In this document: positions 27,139 to 36,532 of the stretch, one piece after another
Position numbering within the stretch: the first letter of the stretch is position 1
Layout of the letters: every line of letters starts with the position of its first letter
Assembly: GCA_964454005.1 (NCBI GenBank)
Contig: CAYVQE010000010.1
Coordinates: 1-64,000 of the forward strand
From: CAYVQE01 sp964454005
GTDB lineage: Bacteria; Myxococcota; B64-G9
DNA length: 64,000 bases
Direction of reading: 5' to 3'
Program-made: the position numbers and the translations under genes
Notes under the pieces: model-generated
Told to the model about the DNA's origin: nothing
Database searches by the model: none
Seen by the model: only the letters and a program-made list of their open reading frames with translations

Positions 27139-29220
27139 TCAGGGACAGCCGCCCACCTCGCGCCAGGCCAGCACCTGGCCCTGGCCCTCGGTGATGAAAC
27201 CGTAGAAGCGCGCCAGCCAGTATGGCTCGCTCAGGTCGCGGCCCGGCGACTGCACCTGGCCGTCGACCGGCCGCGGATCGCCGATGCGGAATGGGCTGCG
27301 CTGCCACATGTAGTCGGCGTAGCGCCGCAGCGAGGCGGGCAGGCCCTCGCTGGCCAGTCCTTCGGCACACTGGCCGTCGTCGAATGGGCACTCGGCCGCC
27401 CGGCCATCGCACTCGTAAGAGATGTCGCGGTGCTCGAGCGGGATGCCGAACAGGGTGACCGGCTCCTCGCAGGTCTGGCGCTCGTCGGCCGTGGGGCAGC
27501 GCACCTCGGTGCCGGCCGGCAGCTGATCCAGAATCTCCTGGCGCGACACGTCGTGGGTGCGCCGCGGCGCGTTCTGCACCCCGTCGTTGCCGCCGAAGTC
27601 GTGCAGCTGGGCAACCAGCTCGTCGATCGCCCGCTGGCGCTCGCTGGCCACCGCGGCCGGCACCACCCCGGCGTACATGGCATTGTACTTGGCGCTCTTG
27701 TGGTTGTAGAGCGCCTTGTCCCAGATCTCCTCCTCCATCACCGCCACCATGCGCTCGCGCAGCTCGCCGGCCGGCAGCATGGTGACGAACTGCCAGTGGG
27801 TGCCGAAGGTGATGTGATCGCCGTAGTACTTGAAGCAGTAGTCGGGCTGGCGGAAGGCCATCATGGTGTCGGCCACCGCGGGCGCGTCCAACTCGCCGAT
27901 CAGCTCGTCGAACAGGAAGCTGCGGTACTGCTCCTCGCCGGTCAGGTAGTAGGCCATGGTGGCCAGGTGCATCAGGTGCGAAGCGTCGCCGCCGCGCAGC
28001 GAGACGATGTAGAAGTGATCGATCTGGCCGGGCACCGGCTGCTCGGGCTCGGACAGGTCGGCGGCCAGATCCAGCATGTCGGTCATGAACGCATCGGACG
28101 CGGCGTCGATCACCCGGTAGGGCTCGAGCTGCACCCGCTCGGGGCAGGAGCGGTCGAAGCCGTCCCGGTTGGCCGGGTTGATGCCCAGGTGGACGTACCA
28201 CACCAGCCGGTCGATCTGCATCAGGTCGGGGTCGCCCGGGTCGAGCTGTATGTCGGCGCCGGCGAAGTAGTCGGAGATCTCGGCCAGCACCTCGGGGTTG
28301 TCCTGCAGGTTGATAATCTCCATGCGCCGCAGCCGCTTGAGGTAGCAGGTCAGCGCCTCGACGATGGCGGCCTTGAGCTGGGCGTCGGCGAGCAGGTTGT
28401 AGACGATGGGAAAGGCCATCATGGGCCCGGTGTACTGGTCGATCGAAGGATGGCCGTTCCACATGGGAGTGCCCTGGACCAACTGGCCCTGTTCGTCGGG
28501 CAGGCCCGCGGTGTAGGCCTCGGGCAGGCCGGCGACCAGGTCGGCTTGGGCGATGGGCAGATCGCGGGTGGCGCCCGGCTCGCCCCAGCGGACGATGAGC
28601 TGATCCGAGTTGGGGCCGCGCTCCGGGTAGCGCAAGTAGTGGTAGCGCGCCAGGTAGCCCGGGATGCCGGTCACCTGGAAGTTGCGCAGCAGGGCTCGGG
28701 TCTTGGCCTCCATGCGCTGGTAGTCGGCCCGGGTGCCGGTGGCCACGTAGCGGAAGGCATCGGCCACCAGGGCGGCGCCGGTCCAGATGGCCGCGTCGCC
28801 GCAGCCGGCCCAGCGGTCGAAGTTGTCCGCATCGCCCCATTCGGCCTCTGGAGTATCGCCCGGCATGGGGCCGGTGAAGACCCGCTCGGCGGTCAGCCCG
28901 GCCGGCGAGCTGTGCAGATCGTACCAGCGGTCGTAGAGGTAGACCCGCTCGAGCAGCGGATCCGGCTGGTCGACGAAGTCGCCGGTGGCCGTATCGTAGA
29001 TGGCGCAGCGTTCCAGCCGGCCGGCGACGCAGCGTTGCTGTTGGTAGATGGGACAGGACACCACCTCGCTGCCAGCCAGCGGATCGGTCGGCGGCTCGGC
29101 CACGGTGGGCTGTGGCGCGAAGGCCGGCGGACCTCCGTCCCCACCCCCTCCATCTCCACCGCCGTCGCAGCCCAGCGGCAGCAGGGCTGCCGCAGCACAG
29201 AGAATCAATGACCGGCTCAT
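27139..29220 (-). CDS. Large lipoprotein of unknown function
   Basis: 693 residues from ATG 29220, which has GGGAGG at good spacing; an ATG 12 bp upstream overlaps that site. Lipobox PLGC is followed by a Gly/Asp-rich linker. The mature part is rich in Trp/Tyr and alpha-helical phrases (CGDAAIWTGAALVADAFRY, GHPSIDQYTG, MAYYLTGEEQYRSF) and several Cys, giving the impression of an alpha/alpha-barrel hydrolase-like fold, but no catalytic motif can be named. Confidence 0.75.
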   Translation of the reverse strand: MSRSLILCAAAALLPLGCDGGGDGGGGDGGPPAFAPQPTVAEPPTDPLAGSEVVSCPIYQQQRCVAGRLERCAIYDTATGDFVDQPDPLLERVYLYDRWYDLHSSPAGLTAERVFTGPMPGDTPEAEWGDADNFDRWAGCGDAAIWTGAALVADAFRYVATGTRADYQRMEAKTRALLRNFQVTGIPGYLARYHYLRYPERGPNSDQLIVRWGEPGATRDLPIAQADLVAGLPEAYTAGLPDEQGQLVQGTPMWNGHPSIDQYTGPMMAFPIVYNLLADAQLKAAIVEALTCYLKRLRRMEIINLQDNPEVLAEISDYFAGADIQLDPGDPDLMQIDRLVWYVHLGINPANRDGFDRSCPERVQLEPYRVIDAASDAFMTDMLDLAADLSEPEQPVPGQIDHFYIVSLRGGDASHLMHLATMAYYLTGEEQYRSFLFDELIGELDAPAVADTMMAFRQPDYCFKYYGDHITFGTHWQFVTMLPAGELRERMVAVMEEEIWDKALYNHKSAKYNAMYAGVVPAAVASERQRAIDELVAQLHDFGGNDGVQNAPRRTHDVSRQEILDQLPAGTEVRCPTADERQTCEEPVTLFGIPLEHRDISYECDGRAAECPFDDGQCAEGLASEGLPASLRRYADYMWQRSPFRIGDPRPVDGQVQSPGRDLSEPYWLARFYGFITEGQGQVLAWREVGGCP

Positions 29221-29330
29221 GCTGCCTCCCATGAACTATGCGCAGATAAAGAGATTCTTCCACGCCCCGCCGCCCGGCTGCAAGCCGCACTGAGACTGGA
29301 TCGGAGAGCGAAAAAAAACAAATTTCGGGA

Positions 29331-29360
29331 TTGACTGGTCCGTCCGTTTCGATCTAGACT
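29331..29360 (+). promoter_or_regulatory. Candidate sigma70 promoter
   Basis: TTGACT (29331-29336), an 18-bp spacer and TAGACT (29355-29360), just downstream of an A-rich run, about 45 bp before the ATG of the 29406 gene. It would drive the three-gene group with the TetR regulator and SDR. Confidence 0.4.
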
Positions 29361-29405
29361 GGGTTCAGGAACCGAGAAAACGCGCCTGAACCCCGGAGGA
29401 CGAGC

Positions 29406-29918
29406 ATGGAATCGACCACTGCCAGCGAGCAGCCGGCGGCCAAGACGGGCGGCCGGCTGGCCTTTCGGATGCGCGAGACCATGGCCGGCGAGCACCGCTT
29501 CGTCGACGGCGCCGGCCCGCCGGGCAGCCACCCGCTCAGCTTCACCCTGGACTGGGGTCCCGAGCGGCTGGCCGCCTATCTCAACCCGCTGGACGCCGCT
29601 TTCATGGTCAACCGGGCGCTGGGCGAGATCGACGTCGGCGGCCTGGTGCGCGCGGCGCCGTGCAGCGGCGAGCTCGAGCTGCGCTACCTGCGCGATGCCA
29701 GCATCGTCTACCGGCTGGACTTCTCCGGCCCCGACGGCACCGCTTACCGCTACCAGGGCTGCAAGAGCGACATCCGGCCCTGGAACCTGCACCGCACGCA
29801 CACCACCTGCCGCGGTACCATCGAGCGGGTGAGCGACGGCCGGCTGATCAGCGAGTCCACCGTCTACTTCGACCTACGCACACTGCCGGCCTTTTTGGCC
29901 TCGTTCAGGCTGGGCTGA
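29406..29918 (+). CDS. Protein of unknown function, first gene of TetR/SDR unit
   Basis: 170 residues with GGAGG at ideal spacing before ATG 29406. No signal peptide. The sequence reads as a single beta-rich domain (LAFRMRETMAGEHRF, HPLSFTLDW, ELELRYLRDASIVYRLDFSG, YRYQGCKSD). The phrase MRETMAGEHRF is reminiscent of domains accompanying sterol or GMC-type oxidoreductases, but I cannot assign it. It is followed after 11 bp by a TetR regulator and then an SDR. Confidence 0.7.
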   Translation: MESTTASEQPAAKTGGRLAFRMRETMAGEHRFVDGAGPPGSHPLSFTLDWGPERLAAYLNPLDAAFMVNRALGEIDVGGLVRAAPCSGELELRYLRDASIVYRLDFSGPDGTAYRYQGCKSDIRPWNLHRTHTTCRGTIERVSDGRLISESTVYFDLRTLPAFLASFRLG

Positions 29919-29929
29919 GGGGGACGCGC

Positions 29930-30601
29930 TTGCCCACCGACCTGAGACAGCGCAAGGACGCTGCGCGCAAGGCGCAGACGCGGCGCAAGCTGCTCGACGC
30001 GGCCGCCGCGGTCTTCGCCCGCGACGGCTTCCACGGCCCGCGCATCTCGGACATCGTGGGCGCGGCCGGCGTGGGCCAGGGCACCTTCTACCGCTACTTC
30101 GACTCCAAGCGGGCCATCTTCGACGCCCTGTTCGACCGCCTGCTCGAGGAGCTGCTGGCCGAGTTCCAGCCCATGAGCGAGCAGCTGCCGCGCGACCTGG
30201 CCGAGTACCGCCACGCCTCGCGGGCGGTGGTGGGCCGGCTGGCCGCGGTGCTCGAGCGCGAACGGGCGCTGGTGCTGCTGCTGCTGCGCCAGGGCGCCTC
30301 GATCGACGCCGACTTCGCCGCCAAGCTGAACCGCACCACCGACCGCTTCGCCCAGATGGCCCGGTTCTATCTGGAGCACGCCATCGACCGCGGCTTCGCC
30401 CGGCCCTGCGACGCCGGGCTGGTGGCCCGCGGCCTGGTGGGCATGGCGCTGCACCTGCTGGAGCGCTGGCTGGACGACGGGCTGGAGGGGCGCAGCGCCG
30501 AGGCGGTGGTCGACGAGATGGTCGAGTTCGCCTTTGCCGGCTTTGGTCCGAGATCGAACGGTCAAGAGTCGCCTGGAACTTCTGCAACGGGAGGGAGCTG
30601 A
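29930..30601 (+). CDS. TetR-family regulator
   Basis: 223 residues from TTG 29930, which has GAGGGGG upstream. N-terminal helix-turn-helix of the TetR type: RRKLLDAAAAVFARDGFHGP then ISDIVGAAGVGQGTFYRYFDSKRAIF. The C-terminal ligand domain is helical and variable. It sits between the 29406 gene and an SDR in one transcription unit, so it probably controls them in response to a hydrophobic ligand. Confidence 0.9.
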   Translation: MPTDLRQRKDAARKAQTRRKLLDAAAAVFARDGFHGPRISDIVGAAGVGQGTFYRYFDSKRAIFDALFDRLLEELLAEFQPMSEQLPRDLAEYRHASRAVVGRLAAVLERERALVLLLLRQGASIDADFAAKLNRTTDRFAQMARFYLEHAIDRGFARPCDAGLVARGLVGMALHLLERWLDDGLEGRSAEAVVDEMVEFAFAGFGPRSNGQESPGTSATGGS

Positions 30602-30603
30602 AC

Positions 30604-31425
30604 ATGAGCCGGATGGAGAATGAGCGGGTGCTGATCACCGGCGGGGCGCGCGGCATCGGCCTGGCCACCGCGCGGGCCTTCGCCGCGGCCGGGGCCGAGC
30701 TGATTTTGACCGATGTGGACGAGGCCGCGCTGGACGCCGCCCGCGATGAGCTGGCCGGCATCGGGGAGCCCGGCCCCGGGGTGCACACCCGGCGGGTGGA
30801 CGTGACCGACGCGGCCGCGGTGGCCGCGCTGGCCGCGTGGGTCGAGACCGATCTGGGCGGGCTGGACGTGCTGATCAACAACGCCGGCATCGGCCACCAC
30901 GGCGAGATCGCCAAGACCCCGCTCGCCACCTGGCGCAAGCTGGTGGCGGTCAACCTGATGGGGCCCATCCACCACCTGGATGCCTTCCTGCCGGGCATGA
31001 TCGAACGCGGCGCCGGCCAGGTGGTCAACGTCTCCTCGGGCCAGGCCTTCTTCCGCATGCCCACCTGGGGCGCCTACGCAGCCATCAAGGCGGCGCTGGG
31101 CGTACTCAGCGAAGTGCTGCACTACGAGCTGCGCAAGCACGGCATCGCGGTGACCACGGTCTATCCCTACATGGTCAACACCGGCTTCTATGACGGCATC
31201 GAAGGAGAGACCTGGGCCGGGCGGCTGTCGATGAAGCTGCTGCCCTACTACTCGGACAGCCCGGAGAAGGTCGGCCGGCGCATCTTCGAGGCGGTGCGGC
31301 GGCGCAAGCGGGTCGAGCTGATCAGCCCCATCAACGAGGTGGCCTTCTACGGCCGGGTGCTGCCGCTGTTCAACCAGCTCATGTCGCGCACCAGCGCCTA
31401 CTTCCTGGCCGGACGGGCCGACTGA
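30604..31425 (+). CDS. Short-chain dehydrogenase/reductase
   Basis: 273 residues, classical SDR: cofactor loop GGARGIG, NNAG, and catalytic Ser/Tyr/Lys in VSSGQ and YAAIK. Asp in LTDVD after the second strand suggests NAD(H) rather than NADP(H). Starts 2 bp after the TetR gene. Its last 28 bases overlap the oppositely oriented M15-like gene. Confidence 0.9.
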   Translation: MSRMENERVLITGGARGIGLATARAFAAAGAELILTDVDEAALDAARDELAGIGEPGPGVHTRRVDVTDAAAVAALAAWVETDLGGLDVLINNAGIGHHGEIAKTPLATWRKLVAVNLMGPIHHLDAFLPGMIERGAGQVVNVSSGQAFFRMPTWGAYAAIKAALGVLSEVLHYELRKHGIAVTTVYPYMVNTGFYDGIEGETWAGRLSMKLLPYYSDSPEKVGRRIFEAVRRRKRVELISPINEVAFYGRVLPLFNQLMSRTSAYFLAGRAD

Positions 31426-32852
31426 CGGCCGCGGCGGCGGCCGATCAGCACCAGCAGCCCGCCCAGGGCCACGGCCAACAGCGGCGCGGCCGGGAACCAG
31501 CGCGAAAACCAACCCGGCTCCAGCGGCGGCGGAGGGGCCGGTGCGGCCACGGCGATGTCCGGCGGTGCCGGCAGCTCGGGCAGCGGCCGGTCGGCGGCGG
31601 CCGCCGCCTGCGCGCGCAGCTTCTCGTTCGGCGCGGCGGTGTCGTCCCAGTGGGGGTAGTCCAGCTCCAGCTTGCGCATCAGGAAGTGGCGCTCGATCCA
31701 GTCGATCAGCCCGGGGCTCAGGTTCAGATCGCGGGGCTGCTCGGCGCCCGACAGGTCGAAGCTTCGACTGCGGCCGTCCGGAGCCTCGAGCGTCAGCCGG
31801 CGCGGCAGGGCCAGCGCGCTGAAGTCGACCGCCTGGGCGTCGTAGTGGTTGGAGCGCAGCGCGCCGGAGCGGGTGGCGTAGACCACGTCGTAGGCGTCGG
31901 CCATGCGCCGGGCCGCCTCCACCGTGGCCCGCCAGCCACCGGGGTGGAACCAGCGGATGGGCACGTCCAGCTGCCACTCCTGGTTGACCCGCTCCAGCTC
32001 GCGCACGAAGCGGATCACCGCCGCCCGGCTCTTCTTGCGGCTCAGGGCGAAGGCGCCCCACATCAGGTAGCCGCGGCGGCGGCGGCGCACCGTGGTGTAC
32101 AGACCCACCTCGGCGCCCTGGGCCTCGAGCTGCTCGATCAACGAGCGCACCCGGGCGGCGAAGGTGCCCGATGGGTTCTGCTCGGCCAGGGCGCGCAGCT
32201 TGCGCTCGCGGCCGCGGGGGTTTTTGTAGCGCATCACCCAGTTGGGCCCCAGCACGGCGCCGTCGGCGGCCGGGGGCATGTCTGGCCGGCGCTCGGGCCG
32301 GTCCACGGCCAGCTGATCGCGGCGGTAGGGGTAGCTGCGCGGGCCGCGCGACTTCGGCCGGAAGACCTCCTGCGGGTGCACCAAAGCGCCCACCTTGCGC
32401 ACGCGGCCCGGCAGCAGGAACACCCGCCGGCCGTACAGCCCGGCGCGGCCGGCGCGCAGCACGTCGTCGAGCAGCAGCAGCAGGTCGTGGGGGGCGACCG
32501 GCCGCTTGAGCCCCTCGCGCAGCACCCGGGTGAAGGGCTCGCCGCGCCGGGTGCGTGCCAGGCGCAGAAGCAGCGCCCCGTCGACGCCGGTGCCGGCGAA
32601 GTCCAGCGTCCAGCGGCCGAGCAGGCGGCCGGCCTGGGCGTAGGCGCGGCGGTAGTCGGGCTGCTCGGGATCGAGGCGGATCACGTCGAAGCGATCGTCG
32701 ATCGGAATGTGCCGTGGCCAAGAGCGCTCGACCGCCCCGCCCTGCCCTGTCTGTCCTTTCTGTCCGGCCTGCACCGCACCGGCGGCCAACAGCAGCCCGA
32801 GCACGGCGATCGCCGGCAGCACAGGGGTCGGGACGCGGGGACGGGACGGCAT
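31398..32852 (-). CDS. Exported, C-terminally anchored protein with M15-like peptidase signature
   Basis: 484 residues. Signal peptide to GAVQAG; near the C-terminus a membrane helix (AAPLLAVALGGLLVLIG) and a basic tail. The central part contains WVMRYKNPRGRERKL and later ATRSGALRSNHYDAQAVDFS, which has the S-x-H-x6-D zinc-ligand arrangement of VanY/M15 peptidoglycan peptidases. The remaining ligand is not certain. I infer a periplasmic cell-wall enzyme of low specificity. It overlaps the SDR gene tail to tail. Confidence 0.65.
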   Translation of the reverse strand: MPSRPRVPTPVLPAIAVLGLLLAAGAVQAGQKGQTGQGGAVERSWPRHIPIDDRFDVIRLDPEQPDYRRAYAQAGRLLGRWTLDFAGTGVDGALLLRLARTRRGEPFTRVLREGLKRPVAPHDLLLLLDDVLRAGRAGLYGRRVFLLPGRVRKVGALVHPQEVFRPKSRGPRSYPYRRDQLAVDRPERRPDMPPAADGAVLGPNWVMRYKNPRGRERKLRALAEQNPSGTFAARVRSLIEQLEAQGAEVGLYTTVRRRRRGYLMWGAFALSRKKSRAAVIRFVRELERVNQEWQLDVPIRWFHPGGWRATVEAARRMADAYDVVYATRSGALRSNHYDAQAVDFSALALPRRLTLEAPDGRSRSFDLSGAEQPRDLNLSPGLIDWIERHFLMRKLELDYPHWDDTAAPNEKLRAQAAAAADRPLPELPAPPDIAVAAPAPPPPLEPGWFSRWFPAAPLLAVALGGLLVLIGRRRGRQSARPARK

Positions 32853-32871
32853 CGTCGTTCGATCGCTCCTT

Positions 32872-33684
32872 TCAGCCTCCGGCGCCGGAATCGAGCGCGG
32901 TGCGCACCGCGGCGAAGGCGGCCGGGTCGAGCAGGTAGCTGTAGTGGGTGGCCGGGGTCAGGTCGATGGCCGCGGCGCCTTCGAGCAGGGCCGACTCGGG
33001 CGGCAGCACGAACAGGTCGTTGCGGCTGGAACAGCAGATCAGCCGCACCCCGGCCGGCGGCCGGCCGGCGTCCAGCCGGCGCATCAGCGGGCTGTCGGGC
33101 CGCAGCGCGCGCAGGGTATCGGTGTTGGCGTAGCGCGCCGGGTAGGTGCCGTGGTGCGGCACGCCCAGGCTGACGAAGGCGCCCACCCGCGGCGCCAGGC
33201 CGTGCTCCTGCAGCGCCAGCCGGGCCACCACGCCGCCCAGGCTGTGGGCCACCAGGTCCACTTGCTCGACGCCGTTGACCGCGCACACCCGCTCGACCTT
33301 GTGCGCCAGCTCGGCGGCCTGCTCGGCGATGGAGCTGTCCGGGCTGAAACCGATGCGGTAGGAGCGCTTGCGGCCGTTGAGCCAGAACCACCAGCTCATC
33401 AGCAAAAAGTTGCCCCGGGTGCCGCCCAGGCCATGGACGAAGACCAGCGGCGGGTGGCCGTCGTCCGGCACCGGAGCGATGGCGGCGTCGCGCCGTTCGA
33501 ACAGGGAGTGGGCCAGCAGCGGCAGCTGCAGCAGGTGGCGCTGCACGTCCGGATCCACCGTCCGGTAGCCGGCCGCCGCCTTGCGCCCCAGCCAGACGCC
33601 GCCGGCCGCCACCCCGCGGCCGGCCGCGCTCAGCCCGCGCATCAGCCAGTGGGCCCCTTCTCGCTCGTCGCGCTCGTCGTCCAT
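32872..33684 (-). CDS. Alpha/beta-hydrolase, triacylglycerol lipase-like
   Basis: 270 residues. Oxyanion motif FVHGLGG, nucleophile Ser in VAHSLGG, and catalytic His probably in PATHYSYL near the end. No obvious signal peptide, so possibly cytosolic or membrane associated. It ends 20 bp before the start of the M15-like gene on the same strand. Confidence 0.85.
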   Translation of the reverse strand: MDDERDEREGAHWLMRGLSAAGRGVAAGGVWLGRKAAAGYRTVDPDVQRHLLQLPLLAHSLFERRDAAIAPVPDDGHPPLVFVHGLGGTRGNFLLMSWWFWLNGRKRSYRIGFSPDSSIAEQAAELAHKVERVCAVNGVEQVDLVAHSLGGVVARLALQEHGLAPRVGAFVSLGVPHHGTYPARYANTDTLRALRPDSPLMRRLDAGRPPAGVRLICCSSRNDLFVLPPESALLEGAAAIDLTPATHYSYLLDPAAFAAVRTALDSGAGG

Positions 33685-33795
33685 GCCGCCGACCAGACTA
33701 TACGCAGCCCGGCGCGCAGTTCAATCCGTGCGCTGCCGGAAACTTCCGCCAAAAACGTTCATTCCCCCTTGCGCCCGGGCGCCGCGGGGTGTTTG

Positions 33796-34482
33796 ATGCC
33801 GCCCATGGCCGACAATGACTTCACTTGCAGCAAATGTGGAAAGAGCTTCAGCGTGCCCGAGGCCGCTTTGAAGAAATACCCCGGTTGGACGCCGCGGGTC
33901 TGCCTGGGCTGCCGCGACGCCGCCAAAGGCGGTCGGGCCGCGGGCGGGGCCAGGGCCAACTCCAAACGCCCGCGCAACAAGCCGGCCGGCCGGGCGGCCG
34001 AGGGCGAGCTGAGCCTGGACGAGGTGCGGGTGCGCTACAGCGCCGGGCCCCAGGACGGCCTGTTCACCGACGGCTCGGCCCGGCCCAACCCCGGCCCCGG
34101 CGGCTGGGGCGCGGTCTACGTGCGCGGCGGCGAGGTGCTGGCCCAGCAGCACGGCCACGAGTCGCACACCACCAACAACCGCATGGAGCTGATGGCCCTG
34201 ATCGAGGGCAGCCGGCTGGTGCCGGCCGGCGAGCCGACCGTGGTCTACACCGACAGCGAGCTGTGCTTCAACACGCTGACCAAGTGGGCGGCCGGCTGGG
34301 AAGGCCGCGGCTGGAAGCGCAAGGGCGGGCCCATCAAGAACCTGGAGCTGGTCCAGCGCGCTTACCGCATCTTCCAGCAGCGGCCCGAGCTGGAGCTGCG
34401 CTGGATCCGGGCCCACGACGGCTCGCTGTGGAACGAATACGCCGACAGCCTGGCCAATGCCTGGGCCCGCCAACGCCTCTGA
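33796..34482 (+). CDS. RNase HI with N-terminal zinc finger
   Basis: 228 residues from ATG 33796 (33805 also possible). N-terminal zinc module with Cys11, Cys14, Cys36 and Cys39 (CSKC ... CLGC), a basic linker, then RNase HI with the complete DEDD set: Asp92 (TDGSARPNPGPGG), Glu131 (NNRMEL), Asp153 (YTDSEL) and Asp217 (EYADSL). It removes RNA from RNA-DNA hybrids. The finger replaces the hybrid-binding domain often found at this position. Confidence 0.92.
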   Translation: MPPMADNDFTCSKCGKSFSVPEAALKKYPGWTPRVCLGCRDAAKGGRAAGGARANSKRPRNKPAGRAAEGELSLDEVRVRYSAGPQDGLFTDGSARPNPGPGGWGAVYVRGGEVLAQQHGHESHTTNNRMELMALIEGSRLVPAGEPTVVYTDSELCFNTLTKWAAGWEGRGWKRKGGPIKNLELVQRAYRIFQQRPELELRWIRAHDGSLWNEYADSLANAWARQRL

Positions 34483-34487
34483 TCTCT

Positions 34488-34510
34488 GATTTCCCGCCTC
34501 GGCCGCCCCC
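34488..34510. repeat. Partial copy of the 6256-6380 palindromic element
   Basis: The segment around 34488-34510 (gatttcccgcctcggccgcc) matches, in inverse complement with one or two changes, the right arm at 6358-6380 (gcggccgaggtgggaaatc). It follows the RNase HI stop codon directly. Confidence 0.4.
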
Positions 34511-34516
34511 CATGAT

Positions 34517-35296
34517 TCATTCCGCCCAGGTTAGATCGGCGCGGACCGGGAAGTGATCCGACGGCCAGCGGCCGTCCTGTTCGCGCTCGACCTTGGCGAC
34601 GGCGCTGCAGCGCAGCGCCGGACCGATGAGGATCCAATCCAGCCGCCCCTTGCGCGGCTGGCCGTCGAAGCGGTGCGCGGTCCAGGCCGGCTTGCCCTCG
34701 CCCAGGCCCAGCGCCCGCCAGCAGTCGCTGAGCCCGGTGCGCTGCTCGAGCAGCGCGCGGTGGGTGGGCGAGCCCGGCGCGTCGTTGAAATCGCCCATCA
34801 CCACCACCGGCTCGGTGCATTCGGCGGCAAAATCGGCCAGCAGCCGGGCCTGGTTGGGCCGGGCGATATCACCCAGGTGGTCGAGGTGGGTGGCCACGGC
34901 CACCAGAGCGCTGCCACCGGCGCGCTGGCGCAGCCGGGCCCAGCTCATCATGCGCGGGAAGGCGCTGTCCCAGCCCTTGGACAGGGGCTCATCGGGCGTG
35001 GGGCTCAACCAGCGGTCGCCGCCGGCGAGCAGCTCGAGCGATTCGTTGCGCACGAACAGGCTCGGGTACTGGCTGTTCTCGTCGCGTGCCCGCCCGTCCG
35101 GCCAGTGCAGGCCGTAAGTCGGGGCCAAGCGCTCGGCCAGCCAGTCGAGCATGCTGGTCAGGCCCTCCTGGGTGCCGAGCACGTCCGGGGCCTGCTCCTC
35201 GATCAGCCGCGCCACCAGCTCGCGCCGCAGCGACCAGGCGTCGTCGCCGTCGCGCTCATTGGCGAAGCGCAGGTTGAAGGTCATCGCCCGCAGCAT
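34517..35296 (-). CDS. Endonuclease/exonuclease/phosphatase-family hydrolase
   Basis: 259 residues with all the motifs of the EEP (DNase I-like) fold: TFNLRFAN, GTQEGL with the metal Glu, THLDH, GDFNDAPGS, RLDWIL and SDHFPV. No signal peptide. Closest in style to the small EEP proteins annotated as phosphohydrolases; the substrate is not apparent. Confidence 0.88.
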   Translation of the reverse strand: MLRAMTFNLRFANERDGDDAWSLRRELVARLIEEQAPDVLGTQEGLTSMLDWLAERLAPTYGLHWPDGRARDENSQYPSLFVRNESLELLAGGDRWLSPTPDEPLSKGWDSAFPRMMSWARLRQRAGGSALVAVATHLDHLGDIARPNQARLLADFAAECTEPVVVMGDFNDAPGSPTHRALLEQRTGLSDCWRALGLGEGKPAWTAHRFDGQPRKGRLDWILIGPALRCSAVAKVEREQDGRWPSDHFPVRADLTWAE

Positions 35297-35339
35297 GATC
35301 CGGACTCCTCCGCCCCCCGGCCACCCGGTCGCCGGCCCG

Positions 35340-36461
35340 TCACAGATCCTCCAGCGCCTCCTGATCGGCCCGGCTCGGCTGGCGCTTGAACTCGACCACC
35401 GCCTTGTAGGCCAGCGTGATCCGCGGCCGGCCGCCTTCGCCGATGCAGGACAGCACGATGCGCGTCCAGTCGGTCTCCCAGACCGCCTGCAGGGTCAGCT
35501 GGCCGGCGGCCACCGCCCGCATGGTGTCGCTCTGGCGCCGATCGGCGGCGGTCTGCCAGACCCGGCCGCTGCGGTAGGCCTGGCCGTACTTGCGGCCGAG
35601 CAGCTCGCGCAGCCGCTGGTAGTCGGCCAGCACCCGCCCGCCGCCGCGCCGGGTCGAAGGCGGCTCGAACAGCACCACCGCCTCACGCACGATGCCTTCC
35701 GAGAAGCGGTAGAACACCTTGGCCGGCCGTCCGGCCACCGCACCCTGCCAGACCAGATCGCGGCTGTTGGCCAGCGGCATCACGTCCGGCTCGGCCTCCA
35801 TCACCTGCGGTCGCGTCATGCCCCAGCGCACGTCGCGCAAGCCGTGGCAGCGCGGCAGCGCACCGGCCTTGCGCCGCTTATACAGCCGCAGCGCGCGCAC
35901 CGCCTTGCCCGAGCGGGCCCCGTGGGCGGCCAGCGCGCGCAGCGTCTCGGCACGGCCGGGCCCGCGCGCGAAGCGCGCCTGCTCCAGCGGGGTCTGGCCC
36001 TCGGCGTCCAGGGCGTTGACCTCGGCCCCGACCGCGATCAGCCGCCGCACCAGCCCGGCCCGGCCGCGGCTGGCCGCCCGGTGCAAGGGGGTGACCCCGT
36101 TCTGATCGGCCTTGTTCACGTCGGCCCCGGCCGCCAGCAGCCGCTCGGCGAGCGCGCTGTGGCCGTTGGCCACCGCCAGCTGCAGCGGTGTGATGCCCTC
36201 GGCATCGCTGACATCGGGCGCAGCGCCGTGCTCGAGCAGCAGCTCGGCGATCTCGTGTTGGCCGTGGGCGGCGGCGTGGTGCAGCGCGGTCCAGCCGCGG
36301 GCGTCGTGGGCGTCCACATCGGCGCCGGCGTCGAGCAGGCGCTGCACCGCGTGGAAGCGATTCTGGCGGGCGCGCTGGACCAGTTCCGGCGCTGCGCCGG
36401 CGGCGGCCAGCGCCGGCAGCAGCCAGACCAGTAGCGGGATCGCCAATCGCAGCCGCTCCAT
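35340..36461 (-). CDS. Exported ankyrin-repeat protein
   Basis: 373 residues. Signal peptide MERLRLAIPLLVWLLPALAAAG. Residues 25-185 are four to five ankyrin repeats (GWTALHHAAAHGQHEIAELL, GVTPLHRAASRGRAGLVRRL). The C-terminal part (DVRWGMTRPQVMEAEPDVM) is a periplasmic-type domain I cannot name. Probably a binding protein of the cell envelope. Confidence 0.82.
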   Translation of the reverse strand: MERLRLAIPLLVWLLPALAAAGAAPELVQRARQNRFHAVQRLLDAGADVDAHDARGWTALHHAAAHGQHEIAELLLEHGAAPDVSDAEGITPLQLAVANGHSALAERLLAAGADVNKADQNGVTPLHRAASRGRAGLVRRLIAVGAEVNALDAEGQTPLEQARFARGPGRAETLRALAAHGARSGKAVRALRLYKRRKAGALPRCHGLRDVRWGMTRPQVMEAEPDVMPLANSRDLVWQGAVAGRPAKVFYRFSEGIVREAVVLFEPPSTRRGGGRVLADYQRLRELLGRKYGQAYRSGRVWQTAADRRQSDTMRAVAAGQLTLQAVWETDWTRIVLSCIGEGGRPRITLAYKAVVEFKRQPSRADQEALEDL

Positions 36462-36532
36462 CGCCTATCGACCTCCGATCGCGCGCCAGCCACTGCGGCT
36501 GCGGATCCGCCCGGTGCGCAGCCTCGTTCCGC

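Noticed and set aside
26560..29211. Plus-strand open frame of more than 880 codons
   Set aside because: Antisense of the large lipoprotein gene, which has a signal peptide, lipobox and ribosome binding site.
25466..29290. Single minus-strand frame joining hisG to sequence far upstream
   Set aside because: The upstream part is an out-of-frame reading of the large lipoprotein gene and crosses the attenuator; hisG starts at 26344.
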